From assembly GCF_001443045.1 (NCBI RefSeq), contig NZ_LKPJ01000020.1:1-64000 (forward strand): a DNA stretch of 64,000 nt. Direction: 5' to 3'. The position numbers were made by a program, and so were the translations under genes. The notes under the pieces were generated by a model. It was not told the DNA's origin. It did no database searches and worked only from the letters and a program-made list of their open reading frames with translations. The first letter of the stretch is position 1. The number at the start of each line of letters is the position of its first letter. This DNA comes from Burkholderia ambifaria (lineage in GTDB: Bacteria > Pseudomonadota > Gammaproteobacteria > Burkholderiales > Burkholderiaceae). Below, piece by piece: positions 17,138 to 26,584 of this stretch.

Positions 17138-18262
17138 ATGGACATGACACCTCCTCCGAACCGGCCGTCCGCGCCGTTGTGGCTGCTCGCCGAGCTCACG
17201 TACCGCTGTCCGCTGCACTGCGCGTTCTGCTACAACCCGGTCGATTTCGCGACGCACGGCGCCGAGCTCGATACCGACGCATGGCGCACGGTGATCAGCG
17301 ACGCGCGCGCGCTCGGCGCCGCGCAGATCGGGTTTTCCGGCGGCGAGCCGCTGCAGCGAGGCGACCTGGAGGTGCTGGTCGAGCATGCGCGGTCGCTGGG
17401 CTTCTATACCAACCTGATCACGTCGGGCGTGGGCCTGAATGCGGCGCGCATCGACCGGCTCAGGGCGGCCGGGCTCGATCATATCCAGTTGTCGCTGCAG
17501 GATTCGACGCGTGAGCTGAACGATTTCCTGACCAGCACGCGCACCTTCGACCTCAAGCGCGGCGTCGGACGGTTGATCAAGTCGCACGGCTATCCGATGG
17601 TGCTGAACTGCGTGCTGCACCGGTACAACTTGCCGCACGTCGGCCAGATCATCGAGATGGCGCTCGACCTCGGCGCGGATTTTCTCGAGCTTGCGAATAC
17701 GCAGTACTACGGCTGGGCGATGCTCAATCGCGACCAGCTGATGCCGACCGCCGAACAGCTGCGCGAAGCCGAGGAGACGGTCAACCGCTACCGGAAGCTC
17801 GTCGGCGAACGCTGCAAGATCCTGTTCGTCGTGCCCGACTACTTCGAGCAGCGGCCGAAGGCCTGCATGAACGGCTGGGGCTCGGTGTTCCTCGGCGTCG
17901 CGCCGGACGGCACGGCGTTGCCGTGTCATGCCGCGCGCTCGCTGCCCGGCCTCGTGCTGCCGAACGTGCGCGACCAGTCGCTGAAGGAGATCTGGTACGA
18001 CAGCGACGCATTCAACGCGTTTCGCGGCGACGGCTGGATGCGCGAACCGTGTCGCACGTGCGACGAGCGGCATACGGATCACGGCGGGTGCCGCTGCCAG
18101 GCGTACATGCTGGCGGGCGACCCGGCGGAGGCCGATCCCGTCTGCGCGAAGTCCGCGCATCACGGCCGCGTCGAACAGGCGGTGCAATTCGCGCGACGGG
18201 CAGGGCGACAGGACGAGCATCCGCTGGTTTTCCGGAGTGTCGCCAATTCGATGATGCGTTGA
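17138..18262 (+). CDS. pqqE: radical SAM enzyme PqqE
   Basis: A 374-residue radical SAM protein. The SAM cluster motif is CPLHCAFC near residue 23-30, with the GGEP motif ([10 protein letters not shown]) following. The C-terminal SPASM cysteines occur as [15 protein letters not shown] and [19 protein letters not shown]. It joins Glu and Tyr of PqqA. No pqqF or pqqG protease gene follows, as in many beta-proteobacteria where the protease is elsewhere. Confidence 0.97.
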   Translation: MDMTPPPNRPSAPLWLLAELTYRCPLHCAFCYNPVDFATHGAELDTDAWRTVISDARALGAAQIGFSGGEPLQRGDLEVLVEHARSLGFYTNLITSGVGLNAARIDRLRAAGLDHIQLSLQDSTRELNDFLTSTRTFDLKRGVGRLIKSHGYPMVLNCVLHRYNLPHVGQIIEMALDLGADFLELANTQYYGWAMLNRDQLMPTAEQLREAEETVNRYRKLVGERCKILFVVPDYFEQRPKACMNGWGSVFLGVAPDGTALPCHAARSLPGLVLPNVRDQSLKEIWYDSDAFNAFRGDGWMREPCRTCDERHTDHGGCRCQAYMLAGDPAEADPVCAKSAHHGRVEQAVQFARRAGRQDEHPLVFRSVANSMMR

Positions 18263-18281
18263 GCATCGCCGATTCCGGCGC

Positions 18282-18304
18282 GTGGCGCGTTATTTTCGCG
18301 CCAC
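18282..18304 (+). terminator. hairpin after pqqE
   Basis: GTGGCGCG and CGCGCCAC form a perfect 8-bp stem around TTATTTT, 20 bases after the pqqE stop. A pyrimidine-rich run, not a clean T tract, follows. Confidence 0.4.
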
Positions 18305-18698
18305 CTTCTCCAGCAACGCGGCGAATGCCGCCTCATCCACCCGCAGCCCCCTCGGCGCGCGGCGCACTTCCAGCGCAGCGAGCATCCCGGCCTCGAGGAG
18401 CATCGACCGGTATCGGCATCGACCCGACCGAAGCGCCGCTGTGTCGCTGCATGGTCGCAGCATCGCGCTTACGGATAGTCGGCGAATCTCGACGTCGGCG
18501 CCGGCAGCCTGTAGCGGCCGACGTTGATCGGTTCTACGTTGCGGGTAGCGAGCGACGCGTCATGGCCCCGCGAACGAGGAGGCAATACGAGACAGGCCTG
18601 GCCGACGCGACGGGCCGCAACGTACCGCGAAGCGAGTAGGGGCCACATCGCCTCGACGTCAAAACCGGCTGCCTGGTGACACAGTTACAAGATAAGCA
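18305..18698. other. gap without an intact gene; possible remnant on the minus strand
   Basis: No convincing gene is visible. On the minus strand, 18295-18420 reads as a plausible C-terminus (LLEAGMLAALEVRRAPRGLR, then ALLEKVARK and a stop) without any start or upstream domain. It looks like a leftover piece of a deleted gene whose family I cannot name. Confidence 0.3.
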
Positions 18699-18727
18699 TT
18701 GACTCCGCCGTTCCCGGCGGTTAGTGT
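18699..18727 (+). promoter_or_regulatory. possible promoter of the cold-shock gene
   Basis: TTGACT and TAGTGT are 17 bases apart, and the spacer is a CCGCCG/CGGCGG inverted repeat. This would give a leader of about 135 bases before the cold-shock ATG, the long untranslated leader usual for cold-inducible csp mRNAs. Confidence 0.4.
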
Positions 18728-18867
18728 ATGCGTCGAAGTCCAAGAAGTCCGATTGCTGTTCATCAATTTCTCGCTCCCCCAGCGGTATTCGTTGTCCTCT
18801 CCCTCCTTGACGCTTCAAGCGCTCTTCAATAGAGCAGATCTTCTTATTTTTTCATCAAGGATTCCTC

Positions 18868-19071
18868 ATGGATACCGGTATCGTCAAGTGGTTCAACGAC
18901 AGCAAAGGCTTTGGCTTCATCACTCCGGACAAGGGCGGTGACGACCTTTTCGCTCATTTCTCCGAAATCCGGACTGACGGCTTCAAGACGCTCGCTGAAA
19001 ATCAGAAAGTGAGCTTCGAAACGAAGCAAGGCCCGAAGGGTCTGCAAGCGGCCAACATCAAGCCGCTGTAA
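18868..19071 (+). CDS. cold-shock protein CspA family
   Basis: A 67-residue single cold-shock domain with both RNA-binding motifs, KGFGFIT (RNP1) and LFAHFSEI (RNP2). It binds single-stranded RNA or DNA and unwinds mRNA structure. AAGGA precedes the start. GC-rich arms CCCGGC/GCCGGG at about 19083-19107 may end the transcript. Confidence 0.96.
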   Translation: MDTGIVKWFNDSKGFGFITPDKGGDDLFAHFSEIRTDGFKTLAENQKVSFETKQGPKGLQAANIKPL

Positions 19072-19343
19072 GTTTGAAGGGCCCGGCTTTCCGCGACGGA
19101 CGCCGGGTCGCAGCGACACCCTCACGGAGCGTTGTCTCCTAAAGTTGGCGCGATCGCTCTTGGCTGCATCTGTTTATTCAGCAGCTTGCCACGCGCCACA
19201 TGCCTCGTTGCACTTCACTCTCCCCCTCCGGCAGCAACGCCTTTTTTGCGCTTTCCGACTGCTTTAGATTCAGCTCGCAATGGCTTTGAATCGGTGCGTA
19301 TTTCGCACGGCACGCGCGCACTCAAATCTCATTAAAATTAGAA

Positions 19344-19568
19344 ATGCAAAACAAACGAATTCAACAGTACAACGGCTATGCCGTCCAACCCTCGGCGCAT
19401 CGCTTGCCCGATGGTAGTTTTTCATCCAACCTGCTGCTCGAACGCAGCGGGAGTTCATGTGCCGAAGGCCGCTATCAGTTCTATTCGCTGGATTACTTTC
19501 CGAGTGAAAGACAGGCGCTGCAGCACTCGGCACGCTGGGCACGCAACTGGATCGACACGCGCGGTTAA
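19344..19568 (+). CDS. small conserved protein of unknown function, csp neighbour
   Basis: A 74-residue protein (MQNKRIQQYNGYAVQPSAHR, then YQFYSLDYFPSERQALQHS and NWIDTRG). It has no signal or membrane segment. The compact, aromatic-rich composition and coding-like codon use support a real gene. I recall the type as recurring next to csp genes in Burkholderia, but its function is unknown to me. The 270-base gap before it holds only the csp downstream region. Confidence 0.7.
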   Translation: MQNKRIQQYNGYAVQPSAHRLPDGSFSSNLLLERSGSSCAEGRYQFYSLDYFPSERQALQHSARWARNWIDTRG

Positions 19569-19754
19569 CGGCAATGTCCTGCAGGCGGGAGCGCCAGCGA
19601 TCCATGGCACAGTTCGACCCGAGCGCCATCGCCTCGGGCCGGTAGCTGCTGTCGAACCGGATGCCACACGGGTACTTGCGGCCTCATGAGCCCGTTCCTT
19701 TACCATGGAGCCTTCCGGAATCGTGCAGACCACCGGTCTCCCGAAGAAGACGCC

Positions 19755-20111
19755 ATGAAAAAGACGATCAGCCTTGCATTGCTGCTGCTACCCCTGAGCG
19801 CACTGGCGGACACATGCGTCGGCAACGGAAACGTCTATGACGATTTGTCGTGTGTCGACCATTCTCTGGCCCAATCGAAGCAGGAACTCAACGCGATCTA
19901 TCGAAAAATGTACGCGTCCACGCAATACAAGGACGCGTTCGAGCAATCGCAGAAGGCGTGGCTCAACTACCGGGACAAGCAGTGTAATGGCTACCTCGCA
20001 GCCGAGGCGTCGCAAGCCCAAGGCGAGGGTCCTGGCTTGATCACGAGAGACTGTCTCCTCACGATCACCCGGCAGCGGGTCGACTATTTGAAGACGCTGC
20101 TCGCGAAGTAA
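19755..20111 (+). CDS. secreted LprI/DUF1311-family protein
   Basis: A 118-residue precursor with a Sec signal (KKTISLALLLLPLSALA, cleaved near 18). The LprI-like mature domain has CVDHSLAQSKQELNAIYRKM and QKAWLNYRDKQC, with four cysteines likely paired. Some family members inhibit lysozyme. The ATG at 19755 is chosen because it gives the signal peptide directly. It stands alone. Confidence 0.82.
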   Translation: MKKTISLALLLLPLSALADTCVGNGNVYDDLSCVDHSLAQSKQELNAIYRKMYASTQYKDAFEQSQKAWLNYRDKQCNGYLAAEASQAQGEGPGLITRDCLLTITRQRVDYLKTLLAK

Positions 20112-20242
20112 CGGGGCGCGGGCACGAACCGCATCCGTGTCCGCAATGACACGGCCCCGGCCACGCGTCCCCCGGCGTGTTTTCCCGATGCAGCTTCGGC
20201 TGCGCCACATCGAGCGCCGAATCCGGCCACCCAATTCCCAAA

Positions 20243-20377
20243 TCACCGAACATCGTCGCCGCCGCGCGCCTTCGCGAGTTGGGCCTGCGCCTGCTGCTTG
20301 CTGACCTGGTCCTGGCGCGGGGCGATCCGCGCGAGGAACGGGATGCAGTGAATAAAGGTTTTGCGCCGCTCACGCAT
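20243..20377 (-). CDS. doubtful 44-residue open frame
   Basis: The frame reads MRERRKTFIHCIPFLARIAP, then a Gln/Ala-rich tail to a stop. It resembles no family I recognise and has no clear ribosome site. It lies in a stretch that otherwise looks like gene debris and may itself be a fragment. Confidence 0.2.
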   Translation of the reverse strand: MRERRKTFIHCIPFLARIAPRQDQVSKQQAQAQLAKARGGDDVR

Positions 20378-20549
20378 GGGCGCCCGTGATGCGGGTTGGC
20401 GGTCGTTGCGCGATCGCTGCGAGGGCGCCGGCCGCGTTCGGGGCTACCGGTCGAGCGTCGTGTCGCGTTGCCACGGTCGCTTCGGCTCGCTTCGAATGCT
20501 TGATTGGCCAGGGTGTTGCGTGCGGGGCGGCGCGCCCCGCGGAATCGGC

Positions 20550-20823
20550 CGACATAGGCGGATACGGCTACCTGTGGTGGACGAGCGCATCCGCGAGCGG
20601 CGCGCGCGCCCGCGACGCGATGCTGTCGCGGCCTGCTTTCTGGGCCGACGGCCATCTCGGCCAGTACGCGGTGGTCGTCCCGTCGCTCGACCTGGTGGTC
20701 GTGAGCCTCGTCGATGCGCGGCTGACGTCGAAGCGGATGGGCCAGACGAAGATGGAAACGCGGGTGACGCTGATCGAGGCCGCGCACGCCGGCCAATCAT
20801 CCGACGACACGCCGCCCGCTTAG
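20550..20823 (+). pseudogene. C-terminal remnant of a serine hydrolase (class C beta-lactamase family)
   Basis: The last 90 codons read GGYGYLWWTSASASGARARD, then FWADGHLGQYAVVVPSLDLV and VVSLVDARL. This is the C-terminal part of a beta-lactamase-related serine hydrolase, where HLGQY corresponds to the usual H-x-G-x KTG-equivalent region. The catalytic S-x-x-K and Tyr motifs of the N-terminal half are absent upstream, so the gene is truncated. Confidence 0.6.
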
Positions 20824-20860
20824 GTGTTTATACGTATGCCGATACCGATATCGCTTCAAT

Positions 20861-20875
20861 CCAATATTTCATTGG
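20861..20875. promoter_or_regulatory. possible operator and promoter of the sugar ABC operon
   Basis: CCAAT-ATTTC-ATTGG is a perfect inverted repeat. It overlaps a possible -35 (TTGGAA, 20872-20877), followed 18 bases later by TAGACT as -10. A repressor bound here would block the ytfQ promoter. Confidence 0.4.
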
Positions 20876-21048
20876 AAGGTTATCGGACTTGTTTCTAGAC
20901 TGATCCGGGGTGTACAAACCGGGCTGGCCGCAAGCGCCGGCCGGCGCCGCCCCGAACCGCGCCCGCGCCACGCAGAACCACAACAGCGCAGCATGGCACC
21001 GCGCCAGGCCGGCGCCGCGGCATACAACGACATCATCGGAGACGGACC

Positions 21049-22011
21049 ATGACATTCATCAGGAAGCTGGCGGCCGGCGCGATCGTCGCGGCGGCGACGG
21101 TGCTGGCCACCGGCGCGCACGCGCAGCAAAAGCCGATCACGCTCGGGTTCTCGCAGGTCGGCGCGGAGAGCGCGTGGCGCACCGCGAACACCGTGTCGGT
21201 GAAGAGCGCGGCGAAGGACGCCGGCATCAACCTGAAATTCTCGGACGCGCAGCAGAAGCAGGAGAACCAGATTCGCGCGATCCGCTCGTTCATTGCGCAG
21301 AAGGTCGACGTGATCGCGTTCTCGCCGGTGGTCGAGTCGGGCTGGGAGCCGGTGCTGACCGAAGCGAAGGCCGCGCATATCCCGGTGATCCTGACCGATC
21401 GCGGCGTCGACGTGAAGGATCCGTCGCTGTACGTGACGATGATCGGCTCCGACTTCCTCGAGGAAGGGCGGCGCGCCGGCCACTGGCTGGAAGAGCGCTA
21501 CAAGAACGACCCGGGCCCGATCAACATCGTCGAGCTGCAGGGCACGGTCGGCTCCGCGCCGGCCAACGACCGCCGCGCGGGCCTGCTCGAGGTGATCAAG
21601 AGCAATCCGAAGTTCAAGGTGATCGCGTCGCAAAGCGGCGACTTCACGCTCGCGGGCGGCAAGCAGGTGATGGAAGCGTTCGCGAAGTCCTACGGCAAGC
21701 AGATCAACGTTGTCTACGCGCACAACGACGACATGGCGCTCGGCGCGATCCAGGCGATGGAGGAGGCCGGCATCAAGCCTGGCAAGGACGTGAGCGTCGT
21801 GTCGTTCGACGCGACCAAGGGCGGCTTCCAGGCGATGGTCGCCGGCAAGATCAACGTCGACGTCGAATGCAGCCCGCTGCTCGGCCCGCAGCTGATGACA
21901 GCGGTGAAGGACGTGGTCGCCGGCAAGCAGCTGCCGAAGCGTATCGTTACGAACGAGACGGTGTTCCCGATGAACGTCGCGGCGCAGGTGCTGCCGACCC
22001 GCAAGTACTGA
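21049..22011 (+). CDS. ytfQ: sugar ABC transporter substrate-binding protein, galactofuranose type
   Basis: A 320-residue periplasmic binding protein with signal ending AHAQ near residue 25. It is close in pattern to E. coli YtfQ: GFSQVGAESAWR, DAQQKQENQIRAIRSFIAQK, ELQGTVGSAPANDRRAGL, SQSGDFT and VYAHNDDMALGAIQAMEEAG. YtfQ binds galactofuranose. It is first in a four-gene operon with the ATPase and two permeases, which is the E. coli ytfQRT-yjfF order. Confidence 0.92.
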   Translation: MTFIRKLAAGAIVAAATVLATGAHAQQKPITLGFSQVGAESAWRTANTVSVKSAAKDAGINLKFSDAQQKQENQIRAIRSFIAQKVDVIAFSPVVESGWEPVLTEAKAAHIPVILTDRGVDVKDPSLYVTMIGSDFLEEGRRAGHWLEERYKNDPGPINIVELQGTVGSAPANDRRAGLLEVIKSNPKFKVIASQSGDFTLAGGKQVMEAFAKSYGKQINVVYAHNDDMALGAIQAMEEAGIKPGKDVSVVSFDATKGGFQAMVAGKINVDVECSPLLGPQLMTAVKDVVAGKQLPKRIVTNETVFPMNVAAQVLPTRKY

Positions 22012-22169
22012 GCGCGCCCGAAACCTGGCGCTTCGCGTCAGGCCCCCAAGGGGACTTCCTGCGGGGAGGAAAACCTGGGGCGGCCCGGCGCTTTCTTGAG
22101 AGTCTCGACGGACGCGGGCGGCGGCACGGCTGCCGCCGCCCGGCAACCGCTTCGAAGCGAGGGTGATCC

Positions 22170-23684
22170 ATGACGAATCCGCCGGTGGTCGAGATGATCG
22201 GCATCGACAAGGCGTTTCCGGGTGTCCACGCGCTGCAGCGCGTGAACTTCCGGCTGTTTCCGAGCGAAATCCATACCCTGATGGGCCAGAACGGCGCGGG
22301 CAAGTCGACGCTGATCAACGTGCTGACCGGCGTGCATGCGCACGATGCGGGCGAGATTCGCGTCGGCGGCGCGCCGGTGCGCTTCGCCGCGCCGCGCGAG
22401 GCCGAGGCGGCCGGGATCCAGACGCTGTACCAGGAAGTGAACCTGTGCGCGAACCTGTCGGTCGCCGAGAACATCTTCGCGGGCCGGCAGCCGATGCGGC
22501 GCGGCGCGATCGACTGGAAGACGATCCATGCACGCGCGCGCGATGCGCTCGCCGAGCTCGATCTGTCGCTCGACGTCACGCGCTCGCTCGACGCGTATCC
22601 GATCGCGGTGCAGCAGATGGTCGCGATCGCGCGGGCCGTATCGGTCGACGCGCGCGTGCTGATCCTCGACGAGCCGACGTCGAGCCTCGACGATGGCGAG
22701 GTTGCGCGGCTCTTCGGCGTGCTGCGCCGGCTGAAGGCGTCGGGCATCGCGATCCTGTTCGTCACGCACTTTCTCGAACAGACCTATGCGGTATCCGATC
22801 GGATCACCGTGATGCGCAATGGCGAGCGCGAAGGCGAGTATCTCGCGCGCGACCTGCCGGTCGACATGCTGGTCGCGAAGATGACCGGCCGCGAGCCGAT
22901 GTCCGGCACGCTGCAGGCCGGCGCGGCGGCCGTGCAGCACGATGCCGGTGCGGCCGCGCCGTTCCTGTCGATGCAACAGGTCGGCCGGCGCGGGATGATG
23001 AGCCCGCTCGACCTCGACGTGCGGCCCGGCGAAATCGTCGGGCTGGCCGGGCTGCTCGGCTCGGGGCGCACGGAGACCGCGCGGCTGGCGTTCGCGGCCG
23101 AGCGCACCGACACCGGCGCGATCGAGATCGACGGCGCGCGCACGCGGCTCGCGTCGCCGCACGACGCGGTCCGCAACGGAATCGCGTATTGCCCGGAAGA
23201 TCGCAAGAAGGAGGGGATCGTCGCCGCGCTGTCGATCCGCGAGAACATCGTCCTCGCGCTGCAGGCGCGGCGCGGCTGGTGGCGGCTGATCAGCCGCGCG
23301 CGCCAGCGCGAGCTCGCCGACACGTACATCGCGCGGCTCGGCATCAAGGCGCGCGACGCGGAGCAGCCGATCGGGCTGCTGTCGGGCGGCAACCAGCAGA
23401 AGGTGCTGCTCGCGCGCTGGCTCGCGACGGAACCGAAGCTGCTGATCCTCGACGAGCCGACGCGCGGCATCGACGTCGCCGCGAAATTCGACATCATGGA
23501 GCGCGTGCTCGCGCTGTGCGCGCAGGGTCTCGCGATCCTGTTCATCTCGTCGGAGATCAGCGAAGTCGTGCGCGTGAGCCACCGGATCGCGGTGTTGCGC
23601 GACCGTCGCAAGGTCGCCGAACTGAGCGGCGGCGATGCATCGGAGGAACATGTGTACCACCTGATCGCGGGAGGCCGGTCGTGA
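22170..23684 (+). CDS. ytfR: sugar ABC transporter ATP-binding protein
   Basis: A 504-residue protein with two fused ATPase domains, as in RbsA/YtfR. The first has Walker A GQNGAGKST (near 36-44). Its LSGGQ-like signature is degenerate, QQMVAIARA, as usual, with LILDEPTSSLD. The second has degenerate Walker A GLLGSGRTE, signature LLSGGNQQKVLLARWL and LILDEPTRGIDV. It energises import of the sugar bound by YtfQ. The stop overlaps the first permease start by one base. Confidence 0.94.
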   Translation: MTNPPVVEMIGIDKAFPGVHALQRVNFRLFPSEIHTLMGQNGAGKSTLINVLTGVHAHDAGEIRVGGAPVRFAAPREAEAAGIQTLYQEVNLCANLSVAENIFAGRQPMRRGAIDWKTIHARARDALAELDLSLDVTRSLDAYPIAVQQMVAIARAVSVDARVLILDEPTSSLDDGEVARLFGVLRRLKASGIAILFVTHFLEQTYAVSDRITVMRNGEREGEYLARDLPVDMLVAKMTGREPMSGTLQAGAAAVQHDAGAAAPFLSMQQVGRRGMMSPLDLDVRPGEIVGLAGLLGSGRTETARLAFAAERTDTGAIEIDGARTRLASPHDAVRNGIAYCPEDRKKEGIVAALSIRENIVLALQARRGWWRLISRARQRELADTYIARLGIKARDAEQPIGLLSGGNQQKVLLARWLATEPKLLILDEPTRGIDVAAKFDIMERVLALCAQGLAILFISSEISEVVRVSHRIAVLRDRRKVAELSGGDASEEHVYHLIAGGRS

Positions 23685-24721
23685 TGCGGCTACGCACCTT
23701 GCTTCGTCATCCGCTCGTATGGCCGGTGCTGACGCTGGCGCTGCTGTTCGCGCTCGACGTCGCGTATCGGCCGGGCTTCCTGTCGATCTCGCTGCTCGAC
23801 GGTCACCTGTTCGGCGCGCCCATCGACATCCTGAACCGTGCGGCGCCGCTCGTGATCGTGTCGCTCGGGATGACGCTCGTGATTGCCGCGCGCGGGATCG
23901 ACATCTCGGTCGGCGCGATCGTCGCGATCGCAGGCGCGGCCGCGGCGATCGTGCTCGATGGCGACCCGACACGGCTCGGCACGGCGCTGGCGGCCGCGCT
24001 CGGCGTCGGGCTGCTCGCCGGCGCATGGAACGGCGTGCTCGTCGCGTTCGTCGGGATGCAGCCGATCATCGCGACGCTGATCCTGATGGTCGCCGGACGC
24101 GGCATCGCGCAGTTGCTGACCGGCGGACAGATCATCGCGATCGGCGCGCCCGGCTACCTGGCGCTCGGCGGCGGCTATCTCGCGGCCGTGCCGTGCTCGG
24201 TCTGGATCGCGATCGCGACGATCGCGGCGACCGCGTTGCTGGTGAACCGCACCGCGCTCGGCCTGTTCATCCGCGCGATCGGCGTGAACCCGGTCGCGAC
24301 GCGGCTCGTCGGGCTGCGCGCGGGGGCGGTCGTGTTCGGCGTGTATCTGTGTTCCGGCGTGATGTCGGCGCTCGCGGGTATCCTCGCGAGTTCGAACGTG
24401 CGCAGCGCCGACGGCAACAACGCGGGGCTGCTGCTCGAGCTCGACGCGATCCTCGCGGTGACGCTCGGCGGCACGTCGCTGCTCGGCGGCCGTTTCAGCC
24501 TCGCCGGCTCGGTGCTCGGCGCGCTGATCATCCAGACGCTCACCTACACGACCTATTCGATCGGCGTGCCGCCGGAGGCGACGCTCGTCGTGAAGGCGGT
24601 CGTCGTGATCGTCGTGACGCTGATCCAGTCGGACGCGGCGCGCGCGCTGGTGGTCCGGCACGTGTCGCGGCTGCTGTCTTTCGCGCGTTCGCGCGCCACC
24701 ACCGGAGCGACGCCCCGATGA
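23684..24721 (+). CDS. ytfT: sugar ABC transporter permease 1
   Basis: A 345-residue BPD_transp_2 family permease with about nine membrane segments and the core motif GMTLVIAARGIDISVGAIVA. The ATG at 23684 overlaps the ytfR stop (TGATG), and its own stop overlaps the next permease start by four bases. A GTG one codon earlier is also possible. Confidence 0.93.
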   Translation: MRLRTLLRHPLVWPVLTLALLFALDVAYRPGFLSISLLDGHLFGAPIDILNRAAPLVIVSLGMTLVIAARGIDISVGAIVAIAGAAAAIVLDGDPTRLGTALAAALGVGLLAGAWNGVLVAFVGMQPIIATLILMVAGRGIAQLLTGGQIIAIGAPGYLALGGGYLAAVPCSVWIAIATIAATALLVNRTALGLFIRAIGVNPVATRLVGLRAGAVVFGVYLCSGVMSALAGILASSNVRSADGNNAGLLLELDAILAVTLGGTSLLGGRFSLAGSVLGALIIQTLTYTTYSIGVPPEATLVVKAVVVIVVTLIQSDAARALVVRHVSRLLSFARSRATTGATPR

Positions 24722-25827
24722 ACCGATTCCTCGCACGGCTCGCCGACCCGCGCACGCTGCCGATCGTCGTGACGATCGTGCTGTTCGCCGCGCTGTTCGG
24801 CTTCGGATCCGTGATGTATACGGGCTTCTTCTCGATGCAGGTGCTGACCGGGCTGCTCGTCGACAACGCGTTCCTGCTGATCGTCGCGATCGGGATGACG
24901 TTCGTGATCGTGTCGGGCGGCATCGACCTGTCGGTCGGCTCTGTCGTTGCGCTGACAACGATCTTCTGCGCGGTCGGCGCGGAGCGGCTGCACTGGCCCG
25001 TCTGGGCGATCGTGCCGCTGGTGCTCGTGTTTGGCGCGCTGTACGGCGCGGCAATGGGCGCGCTGATCCATTACTTCCGGCTGCAGCCGTTCATCGTCAC
25101 GCTGGCCGGGATGTTTCTCGCGCGCGGCGCGTGCTTCCTGATCACGACGCAGTCGATCACGATCAACGAGCCGACGTTCCATGCGCTCGCGGGCATCAGC
25201 GTGCCGATCGGTGGCGGGATGCTGAGCGCGGGTGCGCTGATCGCGCTCGCGACGCTGGCCGCGGCCATCTACGTCGCGCATTTCACGCGCTTCGGCCGCA
25301 ACGTGTATGCGATCGGCGGCAACGAGCGCTCGGCGCTGCTGATGGGGCTGCCGGTCGCGCGCACGAAGGTCGGCGTGTATGCGCTGAGCGGCTTCTGTTC
25401 GGCGCTCGGCGGCGTGGTGTTCACGCTGTACGTGCTGTCCGGCTACGGGCTGCAGGCGCAGGGGATGGAGCTCGACGCGATCGCCGCGACGGTCATCGGC
25501 GGCACGCTGCTCACGGGCGGCGTGGGTTACGTGATCGGGTCGGTGTTCGGCGTCGGCATTCTCGGCACGATCCAGGTGCTGATCACGTTCGACGGCACGC
25601 TGAGTTCGTGGTGGACGCGGATCGTGATCGGCGCGCTGCTGTGCGTGTTCTGCCTGTTGCAGCGGGTCATCGAGCGGCATGCGGCGCGGCGGCGCACCGG
25701 CGGCACCGGGCTCGATCCGAAACGGCGGACGCAGGAAGCCGAGCCGGTCAGGACGGCTGCGCCGTCAGACGATGCGGCGCTGGGGTCGACGCTGCGCAGG
25801 CTGTTGCGTCCCCAGCGCTCGGCGTGA
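24718..25827 (+). CDS. yjfF: sugar ABC transporter permease 2
   Basis: A 369-residue permease of the same family (GMTFVIVSGGIDLSVGSVVA; GGNERSALLMGLPV). It forms a heterodimer with the first permease. The last 40 residues are hydrophilic and unusually long (RRRTGGTGLDPKRRTQEAEP onwards) compared with the usual family end. They may be sequence gained when the downstream gene decayed. Confidence 0.92.
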   Translation: MNRFLARLADPRTLPIVVTIVLFAALFGFGSVMYTGFFSMQVLTGLLVDNAFLLIVAIGMTFVIVSGGIDLSVGSVVALTTIFCAVGAERLHWPVWAIVPLVLVFGALYGAAMGALIHYFRLQPFIVTLAGMFLARGACFLITTQSITINEPTFHALAGISVPIGGGMLSAGALIALATLAAAIYVAHFTRFGRNVYAIGGNERSALLMGLPVARTKVGVYALSGFCSALGGVVFTLYVLSGYGLQAQGMELDAIAATVIGGTLLTGGVGYVIGSVFGVGILGTIQVLITFDGTLSSWWTRIVIGALLCVFCLLQRVIERHAARRRTGGTGLDPKRRTQEAEPVRTAAPSDDAALGSTLRRLLRPQRSA

Positions 25828-25834
25828 TTCTCCG

Positions 25835-25979
25835 CTCGGATCCGGAACATGAACGATGTACCGACGCCCGGCCGGCTCGGCATGACCAGCTCGCCTTGCA
25901 TCGTGCGGACGATCCGCTGCGCGATGAACAGGTCGGGCAGCACCTGCTGCAGCCGGATCCTGCCGATCGACAGTTTGCG
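25835..25979 (-). pseudogene. remnant of a histidine kinase ATPase domain
   Basis: The minus strand reads LPDLFIAQRIVRTMQGELVM, then PSRPGVGTSFMFRIRAE. This is the G2-box end of a HATPase_c domain (IAQRIV..M.GEL..S.PG.GT.F.F). No H box, N box or receiver is found nearby. Only the tail of the kinase gene survives, abutting the end of yjfF. Confidence 0.45.
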
Positions 25980-26083
25980 GGGGCGAGGAGGAGTCGCCGT
26001 CGTCGTCGCATGGACGACGATGTCGAACGGCGACTTGCATCGAAAACGCAGACCATCATCCGCACCGAGCAGCGGATCGATGC

Positions 26084-26272
26084 TCAGTGCCTGATCACGC
26101 AGACGGCCACGATTTCGTAGCCGGGGTCGGCATGCATGCTGGCCGCTTTTTCCGCTTCGTCATACGAACCAAAGGATGCGGCATCTTCAATGGCCGGTGC
26201 CATGCCGATGTCGCCGTCCTCGGCAGTGCAGAGGAACTGTTCACCGGTTTTCACGACGTAGATGGACATCAT
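26084..26272 (-). CDS. small conserved hypothetical protein
   Basis: A 62-residue protein (MMSIYVVKTGEQFLCTAEDG, then FGSYDEAEKAASMHADPGYE and IVAVCVIRH). It has no signal or membrane segment. A good GGAGGG ribosome site precedes the double ATG. The pattern of a short beta strand plus helix suggests a small alpha/beta domain. Function unknown. The 310-base gap on its upstream side holds no gene I can support. Confidence 0.65.
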   Translation of the reverse strand: MMSIYVVKTGEQFLCTAEDGDIGMAPAIEDAASFGSYDEAEKAASMHADPGYEIVAVCVIRH

Positions 26273-26584
26273 GATTCCCTCCATGGTTTGCAGGGGGAAG
26301 TTCCAGTCTAGCAGGCAAGAAGGAGGGCGGCGGTTTATCGAGTCGCTTCCGTGAGGCACCGTCGGAGGCACTCCCGCGCCGATTGTCGGTGCTTCATTCC
26401 GATGGGTACATCGGTATTTGTCAGTCGATCGGAGCGCTGGCACGACTCCGGCCGTCAGCCAGGATCGGCTTCTCGATTCGGCCTTCCGTGAAGAGCCGGT
26501 TTCACGACCGTCGGCCGGCGTGGACCGGTGAGCACGCGGTGGGGCCGCGGCGCGCGGGGGCGGAAAGCCGTGCACAATACGCGC

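Noticed and set aside
22038-24026. 662-codon frame antisense to the sugar ABC transporter
   Set aside because: Arg-rich shadow with no motif; the ABC ATPase and permease frames are certain.
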